From contig CAXHUQ010001431.1 in assembly GCA_964020085.1 (NCBI GenBank), forward strand, positions 7,501 to 71,500: 64,000 bases of DNA, in the 5' to 3' direction. The notes beneath the pieces are model-generated. The model was not told the DNA's origin. It saw nothing but the letters and a program-made list of their open reading frames with translations, and did not search any database. Below, piece after piece: positions 34,801-49,205 of this stretch (position 1 is its first letter; each line of letters begins with the position of its first letter). A program made the translations under genes and the position numbers. This DNA comes from Micromussa lordhowensis (Eukaryota > Cnidaria > Anthozoa > Scleractinia > Lobophylliidae).

Positions 34801-36976
34801 AAAAAAAGTAACTTGATGTGCCATTCTTGTACTCCAAGACATTACTCCTCTGTTTTTAGATCCTTGAGGTTCTCAACAAGCACGACTGCTGTCAAGGAAT
34901 AAGTAAGTTCAACCTGGATATAATGACTTCAATTTATGATTTTATTTTCTTGATCGAACTGCAGGCCCTGAAAGAATTACAGGCTCACAAGGTTGAGTCC
35001 TAAATTTGCATACTACATGTATTTAGACGTTTGCAAAGTGCCATTGTTTTCTTGTTTCACATTGTGTTTAGATGTGGCTAAATGTAATTTAGGCAAAGTT
35101 AACCTCAAAGCAATGCTCTCCTCGTGGAGGCAGAAAGCTTGTCCTGCAGCTCCAGCAACAGTCAGGACAATACATGACGCCTACACGCTGTCGTTGCTGT
35201 ACGCGGGCGCCCAAAGCTTCGGGGCCGCCCAAGCTCTTCGCAGGGACACCTTGTGACCCTTACACGCAGCCTCGTGCTCACACGAATTACATTCGCAGCT
35301 GGTTCGCGGGCGCCCAAAGCTTGGGGTGGCCCAAGCTCTAGCAGGGGCACTTGGTGTCCCTTACACGCAGTCTGGTGCTTGCACGAGTCAGTTTCGCTAG
35401 CTGTCACGCTCGCTAGTTCGCAGTTTTCGCCCATCCCACCCGCCCGTGGGTTGGTTCCAGCTTTGAGTGGTTGGTAAGTATTCCACTGAGTCCTTTAGTG
35501 TGACGGTGCCTCTTGGTGGGTGGTGGCCGCTTCCGGGTTGCCATGGTTACCTCCTTCCTCGCTTAGCTTGGCCCGGCTCCACCAACCTTGAGACACCAGC
35601 GCCCACGCTCATCTATTGTTGATGAGTTTAATTGTACTTTAAATTGGGTAAGCTTTACTTGCTGATAATAAGGAATATGTTTTTCAGAAATTATAAAAAA
35701 TTAGCATAGACTAGAGTGACCTTAGTTACATCGCAAGGCAGAAGAAGATTTTATGCGTATTTACTAATTTTTATTTGACTTTCTGATCAGATACTTACAT
35801 ATTTTTGAGTGTTGAAATACTTTTAGCATAACTTATTACAACAATATTTTTTCTAAGAAATTATTAAACATACTTTCACAGTCTCCAACCTGATCAAGAT
35901 GAGGTTGCTGAGACTTGGCAAGCTTCTTTCAGTTGTACAAGAACTGGCATGAAAGATCTGCATTCATTAGATAACTACTGCTAGTAATGCTGTTAAGGGG
36001 TGGAGACATTTATAAATAACTTAAGAACAGTGCTTATTCAAGGTGGCACTTAATTTGGCTGTGAATGCACAGTTAAGTTAATGAGGTACTGCCTATTTCG
36101 GGTTATTTTAAGAACATTTGCCTTGATATTTTTCAAGACAGCTTACTTTTTAGCAATATTATTATGGCCATAACAAATTTGTAGTTTTTTTCCATTTTAT
36201 GGCATATATTAAAATACTTCAACATTGGCTTGTTGTTTAGCGGGTATAATTGCAAATGTATTTCAAGAGAGTTCTGATGATGGTACCAAGGACAATGCAA
36301 AACTTGTTTCACTTCTGCTGAAAGCAGTAAGTTCTCTTATATCTTGTCTATTTTAGATGTTACAAGGTATCTTTTGTCTCCACATAAAACACTGAACATA
36401 CACAAACATTATTAATATCCACACATTGAAAAGTAAAAGTTAATAAACAGTATGATGTAACTTGTACTAAGTAAATAATTATCATTTTATTTTGTGCATC
36501 TGCATTCTAACAAAGTTTCAAGAAAATCTATGATTTTTCGTTGTGACCCTCGTTTCATCAATATGCACATATTCACTAGAAAACTTGAATTGTGAGATCG
36601 TAGTTGTAGTGATCATGATATTTGAATTATTGCGTATAATAGGGTTTTTCACAGAGTTAATAGTGACAACTACCTTGTACAATATCATAAATGGTATCTG
36701 ATGAAAGTACTGCTCAAAATAGTTCATTTGAATGGTCACTTATTGACATTTCATCCACAGACTTGCTTTCATCTGATATTTATTTTATGCCTTGGAAAGT
36801 ACTGCTTGGTAGCTAGGGTTTCATGCACAGACTTGAAAGTCAAAACCGCCTTGTACAGCTTAATTGTATGAAAAGTACTACTTGGTAGCTTTGAATTGTC
36901 ACACTTTGGGTTTCATATGCATAATTAGAGGTTAGACTGACTATATTCAGCATAATAATAATTAGTATCACCCAAC

Positions 36977-37014
<38 letters not shown>

Positions 37015-37163
37015 GCTACTAGTGGTCTAATAGTAATAGTCATCGAGTAGCGAAATTCGCCCGTTTTTCTTTCGTTTTTTTCCCCAAATAAATATTTCTT
37101 CAACTTGCACTAATTTGCTAACCTTTTTATTGTCTTTTCTGTCCAACTAGTTAGGTGATACTA

Positions 37164-37197
<34 letters not shown>

Positions 37198-40100
37198 GTC
37201 AATAGCCCATTCGGCTTCGCCTCATGGGCTATTGACCCGTAGCCCTTTCGGGCTACGGGTCTAATTGTTAATTAGTACCATACTAAAGTACTGCTTTACA
37301 GGTCTCATTTGAATGTTCACATGTTTATTTTAAGTATTGTATTATCTTTACAGGATCTGGGACACTTGCTGGATTCTCGCGCATACACATTTCTGCTGAA
37401 CCGTTTTGTCAAGCTTAGGATGAAGGATGAATTTTATAAGGTATTCTAAGTACCTTTATTTTATTGATTCGATCCAAGTAAGTTTGTGAGAATGGAGAGC
37501 TTAATTACAGCAGTAAACTTGCTATCTTGAATTAAGTCCCATGAAAATAAGTTGCAATGAGAAACATTAACATTTACTTCTACATGTATGTTGACTCAAA
37601 TAACTAACTGTATGATCTGGTTTCCAGGATGATGTTTAATGCTAGTGTTCATGACTTAAATGACCTTCCTGTACATGTTAATAAGTGGCACTTACAGTGT
37701 AAAGGGAATTTTGGCTAAAACACAGTTTTGTTCCAAATCACTGTCAAGTCCAAGTCTGTTTTGGTGTTAAATTGTTTCACATGCAGATTTTTTTTTTATT
37801 TTTATTTATTTTTTTTTTTTTACAATTTTATTTACAATTTTATTTACAGGACAAACACTTACACTACTTACAATACAAATAACTATACCTACATTTAAAC
37901 TTATACTACAACTGCTAGTTACCCCACTTATACTTACAAAATCTATATACATGCACTACTTACAATATATATATATTACTAGTGTAGCCAAAGCTATGAA
38001 AGTGCTGCGGAAATTGGGATGTTGTTTGCAAATTGAAGTAGGGATTGTATAGAGCTTGTGTAGAAATGGTGGTTTGGTCAAGTCCCAGAAATTGTTGAGT
38101 AAGATGTGGTTATATTCAATTTATGATATCATCAGTTACAGCGTTTAATTTCTGAAAGAAATAATGCAACAATAAAGTTCAATAAGTTTAAGATGTCATG
38201 AACAAAATTAACTGATTTTGTGCGATTATGCAACGGCTTGTTAAAAAATATCGAATGTAGCTGTGCGAATTAGTGCATAAGTGCGAACACATGAAAGCCT
38301 GTCAAATTTGCCGAGGTGCTTCGGTAAGAAGCACATGGCAGCTACAGGAGTATACGACAAAACTATCAGAAAAAATACTTAAACTACGTTCAATTTTTGG
38401 CAGACGACAGTACTATCGAAAACCTCACAGTGTTACTTGTTTGCGGCGAACTCGACCTGATCAATCTATTCATCGACATGTATCTACCTAACAGTGTAAC
38501 TTATTCAAGGCGAACTTGATATCAACCTACTGACGACATATATCTACTTAAGGTATCAGCCACACCCTTCAGAACCGTCCGCCTGCGGATCTCTGTAGCG
38601 CTTTCATTTCTCTTATAAACCCCAACAAACCATACCTTTTCTGAAAGCTTAATATTTCCAGCTTATGGCTCATTTCATTAAAAATCTCAAAATCGTAAGA
38701 GATAGCATAATTGAGACGTTTTTTTGCGAAAGCATATGTCTGTGTAAAGTCAACTCCAGTCCCGCTAAGAATGGTCGGAAGAGAACGATAAACATGGCAT
38801 TTGCTTCTTGACACGTTCTACTAGAAAACCGTGTCTCAGTTTTTATTTGTTTCTTTTGTGACAATAGGATAAAGTCAGAGGGGGCAAATCATCAGCACTT
38901 CCTTCGAAAAAATGACGATTATTCGAAAACGGAAAAAGAAAGCAAAAATCGCCGACACGCTTTCAAGAAACACAATCTGACAATAGGCTGGCCAAATTTC
39001 AGCTAAGTCGGTCCAGGGGCTGCCGACTTGGAGTTAAGGTATCATGGTAGGTGGATTTGACGAAAAAAAAAAGATTTTTTTTTTTTTTTGCCCTTCGAAT
39101 TGAGAAGACTGAGATAAATATTTTGCAAAAAAAATAAGCCAAAAAACTTTTTTTTTACTCTTTGAGATACGGAAAGAAACTATTTTTGAATCTCATTAAC
39201 CCCTGACGGCGCGATGACAAGTTCCTGTCATCGAAAATTAAAATTCACCGCCGGTTGTCACGTGTAATGCGAATTGCGGTGCAATTTTCATTATACTGAA
39301 GAGACGTACACGCGAACTGTCCTAATCTGTGTTCATACGGTTGCCTTTTACCGCCAGCTAGCTTTTGTTTTTGACAAACTTAGCTTTTGGTCTTTTTAAT
39401 GTCTGGACGAAAACGAAAGAAAACTTCGTGTCCATTTGCGTCCGCGAAGAAGCCGAATAAGCGAAAATCTTCAATCGAAGAATTCAGTGCCGAACGATCA
39501 AGGTCTTTAGCTTTGAGTGACCGAGGACCATACTACAACCAAGATGAATGGTTAGTCGAGGACACTAGTCCCTTCAGTGAAGCCGCAGAACAACAACAAA
39601 AAATCACGGAGGTTTACATACAAACCTTTTCTGACGCTCGAACGATAACCACGACTAGTTTTCGTGCCAGAATTGCAGACGTCTGTTTATTTTAGGTTGC
39701 CATGAGCCATTGTTGTTGCAAACTGATCCGTGCCGACATCTGTCAATGCCTCATCAAATCTCCTTACTTGCGGTGATTTTTAACACCTCATCATAGAAAT
39801 CGCACGAAACGTTTTTCGCCTTTTTCTCGATAAAGTAAAACTGCATAATAAGGGTGAACATTTTTAGTTCGTTTACGCTCGTCTTCCGACGGAATTAGCT
39901 GAAAGTTGGAAAACATTTCCGATGTAAATCTCGCCAATCCGATAATTCACGCGCGGAAGCGAACCAATTTAAGCGAAGCAGTGTTTCTGGGGATTTCTTT
40001 TAATATCATTTCGTGATTGTCTTTTTAGAAATTTTTTAAAGATATGATCGTATTCTATAACTATTTAGCTTTCAGAAAATGTATAGGTTGATGGGGTTTT

Positions 40101-43100
40101 CTTTGAAAGCGTCAGCGTAAGGGCACGATTTCCAAACACTGTCAATCCACCTACCATGATACCTTAAAAAATTTTCGTTCCGAGAAAACAAGAAAAATAT
40201 TTTTTTTGCGGCATTAACCGCAATAGGATTATAACACCTAATCACCCATTTTGATGTTTACACCAGCAAGGGACCATCTTGCAACAAAAATAGGCATTTG
40301 ACAGGTGATATGCAGCAGGCCAAATCTTTACGTGGGACGTGGCGGGAATACACTGCATTTTCTGTTTATCGGCGATAGACCAAGAAAACTAAAAACCTTT
40401 GAGACTGTCGCGTGACCGCCATCGATAGCTCGAAAGCCAAGAACCGATGCACAATTTATCGCGAGCGCCCTGCTTTTTTTTCCATCGTCGGAAATAGAAG
40501 ATTAGTTTCGAGCAATGGACAGCTTTCGTTCTGGCACTGAAACATCCAAATGGAACCAAGTCCGGTTTTACTTCCTAAATTCTCCACAAGTTCAACGCTT
40601 TCTTGACAAAAGCGACAGGTCACCGATTCGTTGATCTTCTCCTGCAGTCTTTGACCGGCTACGATAGCGTGACCATAGAACTTTTGCCATGTTTCAGTGC
40701 TTTCCAGATCTGTAAGAGGTTCTTCAACCGTAATTTTTGACCAGCTTGCACTACATGTTGACGAGGAAAGCGACGAATCGCATTCGGCGCTTGGCTGCTC
40801 GTTCAACTCCTTTAGCCATTGCTCCTGGTCGAAATAAGAGCCTTTGTCACTCTCCGCTAATTCTTCAGCCCAATCAGAGCTAAACGAGTCTTTCGGCTTC
40901 TTCCGCCTTGCCATTGCAGATAAAAACAAACACGACCTCTTCTTTTTCTTCGCAGGCATTTGAGTCAATCTTGCGGTATGTAATGCGTGATAAAATGACA
41001 TCACTATACCTTGTGAATTATTTTGTGAAGCGTTGACCTACAAGTTAATCCAGAATGACAGGACTGAATGACAGGCTATTTAAAACAATTAACGTGTAGT
41101 AAACTACAACGTCCGGCAAATAATATAATCTTTTTGGATTTTTTTTTTAAAGAAAGCTCTTGAAAAGCTCTATCTGAACGTCTTGAAATCAAAAATTTCG
41201 AAAATTCGCATGGCTGATACCTTAACATTGCAATGAAATCATCATCATGCACTGGCACTCACCTGAACTGGCGTCGAAACTCGAAAAAGCAAGATGACAG
41301 TGTAGAAGATCTTATGTTATGGTATGTTAGAACTTCTCAATTGCTTGTTGTCTTGGTCTCGAATTGAGGCAATGCGCAGTGCATTCTGGTCCGCTGAAAG
41401 CGAGGCTCTTCACAGCGCAGAGCATTGTGGTCCGCTGAAAACGAGGCTCTACCACAGCGCAAAGCATTGTGGTCCGCTGAAAGCGAGGCTAAAAACCATG
41501 GCAAAATCTCAAATTTTTCTACCTTTATTTTTTATATTTAGATTATGAACTGCTGCTACGCTCGCTCCGCGGCAACAATACTTTTTTACAGTACACTATG
41601 ATACTTAAAACTAATTACATCGCTGAGTTAACACAGCTAAAAGAAAAAAACATGAACACTATTTACATCAGAACAATTACATAGCTCACAAAAAACAAAG
41701 AACAAAGAAAACCCGTCATCAATGCATGTTAGAAAATATTTTGAAACGATGTTTGGAAAATAGTAATAGACTTGTTTTTAAAAGCTATTTCTTTCTGTAT
41801 GTTTAATTTTTCTTTTAGAAGTATGAGAAAACTGTCGAAAGAGAGCTTTTCGTCATGTAGGCAGCTGCAGTATATATGAAATTTCGCAATTAAGAGCACG
41901 TAGTTCAAAGAGTATCTATGTTCTGTTTTGTCAAAAACACCGTATAAAATCATACTATTTGTTAATGTTAATTGCTCTTTCGTTTTAATTGTCCACCAAT
42001 TTTGGAAGGTATAACGGAAGAACAGCGTAGGAACATATGATTTAGGGAGTGCGCCTCAGCTAAGAATTGAGGACATACATCGTTATCAGAGATCTTGGCT
42101 CTAAAAAGAGACATTTTAGTTTGCAAGGATGTTATGTATAATTTTATATTGGAACATTGTTATTTTAAAGTCGTGCTTGATCTGGAAAGGTAATTCATAC
42201 ACTTTTTGGACGGTTTCAGGAGTGAAACCATGTCTTAAAATTTTAGCTTCAGCAGTAGGTGGTACGAAGAATTTCTTCAACAGCAAGTTATACACATGTT
42301 TTGTAGAAATAGTCTCTTCTTTTTCCTCACTTGCTAGGCATGGCGAAGGAGGATTTTCAGATACTAACCTCCAAGAAGTTGGTATAGAATTTATAAGACC
42401 GAAGTAGAGGGTAAATGGTGTTTTAAGCTTGAACTGATAACAAAAGTTTTTAAAGGACAGAAATTTACCGTCCTCTTGAAGGAGATCTTGGACTCGTATC
42501 ACATTTTGATCAAACCAGCTTTTGTAGAATACCGAGTTTCCATCTATTAAAATTTTTCGATTATTCCAAATTACCTCTTCACGAGCGAGGGTGGTCTCAC
42601 TTCTTTTAAAATCTTTAGTCATTTGCCATTGTTTTAGTACTTCAACATAAAAAGGTGGTAAATTACCAACCTGAAGTGTGTCGATATCATAGTTACAAAT
42701 TGTCAAGAAGTGTAATCCGCCATATCTCTCTAGATTTGCGTTAGGGATGATTTTCCAGGATGCTACGCTTTCGAATTTTATGCGTGGTATCCACGCGACT
42801 TTTAAGGCTTTATTCAAGATATTAAAGTCAGTCATCTTTCTCTCACCTATGATAGTTGATTTCAGGGGGTTTCTCATCCCAAATAAAATTAAAAATTATT
42901 GAGTTAATTTCTTGAATAAGTTGTTCAGGGATAACGAGTACAGACGTATTGTAGATTAATTTTGACAGACCTAACAGTCTTTCACATGCAGATGGTAAAT
43001 AAGAAAATAAGAAATAAATTGTTTCAGAGATTTGGGCATTTCACTTAATTCTGCTACTGTAGGATTTCAAATTTCCTGGTTGCTGCCATGTTTGTTTTTG

Positions 43101-46100
43101 GAAGGCTTGATGGGGAAATTAAGCGGTTGGACATTTTTACACAGCACTGTGTGGATCAAGGATATACATGTAAAAGTGCATCTAATTGTTCATAAATGAC
43201 ATTCCAGAAGGATATGTACAGTTCCAATGAGAAATCCTTAGATGCCATATGGAGATCTTTGATTGTGCAATGATGTCAGGTGATTCAAATTAAAAACCAA
43301 ACATTTTGTATTTGAAACACTTGCAGAGATATCAATCTAAAACCCAGGGGTGAGTGGGTGATTTAAAGAGAGTCATTAGGTATACTTTGGAACTTCAACT
43401 ACTTTTCAGTCAACATTCCCTATAAGTCAAACTGGCCAGGTCATTGTGTATTAGAAATTTAGCTGTCTCCATGGCATGAAAAAGGTAGACGTATTTCTTC
43501 CCCCCAATTTCCAGATGGGTTTCTACTCCTTCACATGCCACCCCAACATTAAATTCACTCGTCTGGTACCCATTCCTTCATTTACATGCATTCACATGGA
43601 AGGAGAGAGGCACCGCGAGAGCAAAGTGCCTTGTTGCCTCAGAATACAATGCCGTGACCCAGACCAGTACCTAACAGCATTCCTGACCAATGCCCAAGCA
43701 CTCTAAGCATTAGACTGTTGCATAAGAAAATGTCATGATATCAATTATTAGTTAATAGTGATCACTTCAGTGAATCTGTTCTCTTTTTGTAGTTTGTACA
43801 AATGATGAAAGAACAGGAAGTCAATCTGGATGAGCATCAGTATAGAGTAATGCTGAGGGTAAGAATGTGATAGTAATAGCAAGCAACATTTCTCAAGTAA
43901 AGAAAAGTATGCATGCCAAAATTCATTTACTTTTGAGCACTTTCAAAAATGACCGAAAAATCTTAAGGATGTTCTTGCCTGCAGCCTTTCTATTAGATAA
44001 TGAGTGCAAGTTTTCCTTGAGGTGATATTTGATGACTTCAGAATCAAGAGCAAATCACAGCTGCGATGGCACCAAAAAATCTTCATTTTGAAACTCCATC
44101 ACAACTTATGAAATGAGAAGAGTAAAATAAGAAACTTTGCAATATTGAAATGAGAGCAAAATGTTCAAAATGTATCATTCTACGATAACTGCAGAAATTC
44201 CCGCGCGTTCATTGGCTAATTTTTTATCATCGATATGCGGACAGACACGTGAATTTGAAATTTGTGCGACGCGTCAGCGAGCGAGAGCGGGCAATTCGAC
44301 CATTTGTTATCGTAAAAAACAAATTGATGTCAGTTTTTAATGAGTCTGTCCTGTTATTGACAATGAATTTCGTCATCACATTGTCAAAGTAGTCTGCGGA
44401 TCCACTCAGCTATTGCCTCATGGATCCACACCTACTTTGACAATGTTATGACGAAATTTATGATCAATAACAGGACAGACGCATGAAAAACTGACATCAA
44501 TTTGTTAATTGTAAACATCATCCAGCAAAGTTGATAAACAGATGGTTGACATTTTCCTCAACACTTGCCACTTTAGCCACACCCATTGTTTTGCTCAATC
44601 CAGCGCATTTGCTGATTGTAAGCTAGTCCTTCTAATGGTTGTGAATAGAAATACTCACCGAACCTAACAAAACTGTCATCAAAATTCCTTCTGACATTAG
44701 CTTTGAAATGCTTTGAACCCTGGACATAAGCGACAGTTGTGAATGTACCACCTTTAAATATGTTTTTGATTCAGTTAATTTGCAACAAAGGCCAAGGGAC
44801 AGCAACCATGATGACTAACCAGGACTAATAAACAGAATCAATAGACTTTATCAATAAGTTGAGAAGGCAGTTATCTTTTCAGCATGTACAGCCCAAATCA
44901 TGACCTTGTTTTCCATGTACAGCGTACGACCTCATTATTAGTCTTAGATCCGACTGTATTGGAGTCAATAAAGAAGGATTGACTCAGTTTTTACCTACAG
45001 GTCTGAAGAGATTTTAGCTGTGTTGTTTGTTAATGTTTCATAGATGATGGCCTTTGATGGAAAGGCTGAAGCTGCGCAATTTTGTTTTAACAAGTGTCAG
45101 GTACATTGTGCTGAACATGAATTATTAATTTTGTAATTTTTCTTTGTGGAATGGTGCACGTTTGCAGACAATCCTTTCTGAACATACAATATTGTATCAT
45201 GTACAATAACCTGTAAGTTCTTACAAATCTATGCCTAGAAGCTCTTTTTGAATTTTATGTTGAAACTGTTCAGTAGAAGAAGGAAAAAAGAAAAAAACAA
45301 AGGTTGTGAAAGATTCAAACAGTACAAGAGATCATTTAAAAACACTGAAAATCCCATTGATACCTTAGAGATATCTTATGATTTCTCTTCATGGCTACCC
45401 ATTTAGAAATTCCACTCTTTCCTAAATTTTTACCAAGGAATCATTAATATTAGAGATATCCCGGGTTCCTTCAAATTGTATCCAAAAGAGTTTCTTGCTT
45501 CCCAAAACCCCTGTAAAGTACTCTGATAATGATTCTTTAACTCTCTGTTGAGCTCATTCCAATGATAATTGCTGTGGATAATTTGACATATTTTTAAAAA
45601 GGCACATAAATTTAATTCTATCTACATTTGAGAACTGACCAATGACTGGAACTGACTAATGACTGCTGACAAAGGTACATAAGTCTTTCAGCCAATACCA
45701 TCATGGCTAAACTGACCAATCACTTTCAATGAACCAGACTTTGACTGATAAACGCTATTGACTTGACTCTGAAGGTGACTTCTGCTCAGGTTGTCGCAAC
45801 ATCAGTCACCAACAACAGATGATTACACTATAAAAACTTCTTCCAATAACTGTTATTGGTTAATGTGTTACTACCATGAAATTAAAATTGTCACTGCTTT
45901 GGCTACAGGTGACTCAAGCCTTGGCCTTTATACTCTTCATTTGCACTATAATTCTAAAATTATGCTCTTGATGATTCATCCAATCATAATTTTCAATAAC
46001 ATAACAACATGAACTTGACTTGTAGGAAGTAGAAGAGCCAACTGAGGTGGACATCAGCTATCTGATCACAGCATATGCCCGATGTCCAGAAGGAGGAATC

Positions 46101-48544
46101 AATTTGGCTGAGCCAAGAGAGCGGGTACAGATCATTACAATCAATGTATTCTGTGGTTATTGTTTTATTTAAGGTTGTGATACTTAAGCCTGCATCTACA
46201 TGCGTTTCCGTGGAAGAAAATTTTTATTCACATTCTGGCAGCGTGAAAATTTGTGTGTACCTTGTTTTTTTTGTTTTTGTGTTTTTTTTTGGCCCAATGG
46301 TTGCAATCCTAGACAAAATTGACTTGGAACGCTCAGGTGCATATATAGTGCTGCACATAGCTCCCAAATCTTTCTGTCTAGGATATTGAGAAACAACTCA
46401 GCGTAGTGGCCAGTGCAGGGCCCGAACCTGAATGCACAGTCACATTGCGTCTTCACAGTCAAATTGAAAGTTGTCTTGTCCAATGAAAATACTCCCAAGC
46501 ACACACACAGTGCTAAGGCGAAGTCTTATTCAACTTTTCAGTGCTGTTCATATTTTCGCAAGAAAACCTAACCTAACTACCAAAATCAATACACAAACTG
46601 TGAATGAGTGGGTTGGGGACCTGTATGACTCCTGTATATCAGTGCTGTGCATTGCACTCTACACTGTCTGAGATTGTCTCGCTAATATATTTTTACTTTT
46701 TACAGAACATGAAAAGAATCACTCAGCTGTTCAAGATGCTGTGGAATAAAGGACTCGAGTAAGTTACAGCTGTTTATTGTGTAATAATTTATGTGTCCAG
46801 TGTCATACTGAGAAGTTCTTGCTTCAAAGACATTTTTTCTCACAGCACCTCTTGCCACCCAGTAGTATACACAGGATTTGGCAAACTATACATTAACATT
46901 TTACCCCATCCACTGTCGTGTAGTGGATGGATGGATGCTTGGACACTCATGGCTGGGTTGTGGGGGCGGGATGCCATGGGAGCAGTTCACTGCAGGCTGG
47001 GGACCAACAGGTCACAGTGGAGGCCTGGATACATTCACTACCTATCCTTCATTTTTGATTTTTTGGTCAGCTGACTATTTTGTGAAAGTATGAGCTGTTC
47101 AATTCAGATGACTCATTATTTCTAATGCTGAGCTTTTTCCGTAGCATGAAGTATTGAGGTGTAGCTTTTTCTCCCAGATTGCTTGCAAGCCCATTGTATA
47201 TTACCCGAAGCATTGTGTCTGATTGCCCAAGAGTTCCCTACTACCCACTTATACCTTGAGCTTAATGAAAAAGGGACTGTGAGAGCAACACTACACGAGA
47301 CCATTTCATGCGGCGTGATAAACAGAGCTGTTTGTTCTTTTAAACAAACCTGTAAAATTTGACAGTACATCCCTTTTATGGTTGTTCTGTTGAAACTGCA
47401 GGGATATTAGGACAGGAGTTTTTCGTGCTGGAAGTTTAGACTAAATAGATAACTTAGCCCCGTGCTCCTGGTACATTATGAATGTAATACAGTAATAATA
47501 ATAATAATTCAGAAGTAATTCAGAAGTAATTGTGTTTGAACCAAGGTTTCAAGGAACAACTTTGTAAGCAGTTCTTTGATACACCAAACACAATGTATGG
47601 CCTATAATGACCAGCTCTCAGTGAAAGGCCTAAAGACGTTTGACTGAACAATCCTTGTTGCCACCCAATTCAGACCATGTGATGGTTCATTTGGGAGGTT
47701 ACAATTGTGCAATTTGTCACACTCAACTGATCATAGGCGTATATTCAAACAAAACAATTGTAACCTCCCAAATGAATCATCGCATGATATGAATTGGGTG
47801 GCAACAAAGATGTAAACAGGTTAGACACCACATGAACAGAGCTGAGTTTTTGTATTATGGTGGTATCCATATTATATCTAGAGATTATAGATGGAGATTA
47901 TATGAATTTTTATTTCTTCGGAGCCAAGTGAGCTTTCTGCTGGGATATCTTAAGTGGCAAGAGCCTCCCACCAGTGTGACCTGGGTTCAAGTTTTGTCTG
48001 TTTCCATATATGGATTGAGTTTGTTGTTGGTTTGCGTCTTGCTCTAGATAAGGATTTTTCTCTGAAGACTTCTGTTTTCCTTTCTCCTGAAAACCCCACA
48101 TTTGAAAATTTCATTTTGACCTGGAGAGAGAACATGCATGACAACCAGATAGTGCTGATGTACAATGTAGCTTTCTCCATGAATATTCTGATTTAATTTT
48201 ATTTGTCCAAGATTTAATCGTATGACTGAAGGCGGTAGATCATTTGCAGTTACTACTTGTCAACTTTGGAACAGCATAAGTCTAGAACTCAGGAATTCTG
48301 TATCATTAGAATCTTTTAAGAACAGTTATAGAAACAATCTTTTTGATGTACAACAGAAATTACATCATTTTACAGTTTAAATGAACATTTGATTCATTAT
48401 TTGCTCTCAAGTTATGTTTTATATTCATTCACAATTCGTCTTCTTATATTATATTGTATTAATTTTGTAAGAATTTTTTAGATGGAGTGCCACAAGTTTA
48501 TTAGTTACCTTAACTGTTCCGTGCCATCCTCTCTAAATAAAGTG

Positions 48545-48598
<54 letters not shown>

Positions 48599-48927
48599 GA
48601 TTATTATTATAATCGTATCTATAACAAAATTCTCGATCGTGATTGGTTCTCCACGCGCCTATTTGTCACGTAATCGGCGCGCGATCACGTGGGTGTCCAA
48701 TTTGAGGTGTCCGATTTGAACTTTTTGTAATCGGACACCTGTAATTGGATACCCACGTGATTTTCATGTCAATTAAACGCGCTTTAATGGTTTCCTTAGC
48801 AAAGTTTTCTACAGTTTTCAAAACTTAGGAAAAGTGCTACAGGCATTTTCGCTCAAAAGAAGTTCTCAAAGACATTTTTAATTTCGAAATTTGTTATAGA
48901 TACGATTAATTAGTAATTGGACGTCGG

Positions 48928-48985
<58 letters not shown>

Positions 48986-49011
48986 TTCGTCCCATTTTGA
49001 AATTACTCGCT

Positions 49012-49057
<46 letters not shown>

Positions 49058-49158
49058 TATTATTATTATTATTATTGTTATTGTTATTGTTATTGTTATT
49101 GTTATTGTTATTGTTATTGTTATTGTTATTGTTATTGTTATTGTTATTGTTATTGTTA

Positions 49159-49205
<47 letters not shown>

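Larger units (their letters stand above)
38552..41221 (-). mobile_element. TTAA-type DNA transposon (outer)
   Basis: Ends GGTATCAGCCA are inverted, flanked by TTAA at 38548-38551 and 41222-41225. It carries a minus-strand ORF (40456-41004) and a nested relative (39038-40163). TTAA sites suggest Kolobok or piggyBac; I cannot separate these without a catalytic domain. Confidence 0.78.

Noticed and set aside
34959..34993. Exon-like stretch ending GAATTACAGGCTCACAAG before GTTGAG
   Set aside because: Exons 16 and 17 join in phase without it, and it has no proper acceptor.
38273..38491. ORF with CEHMKACQICRGASVRS
   Set aside because: A Cys/His pattern was noticed but no family could be supported, and it lies in repeat-rich intron sequence.
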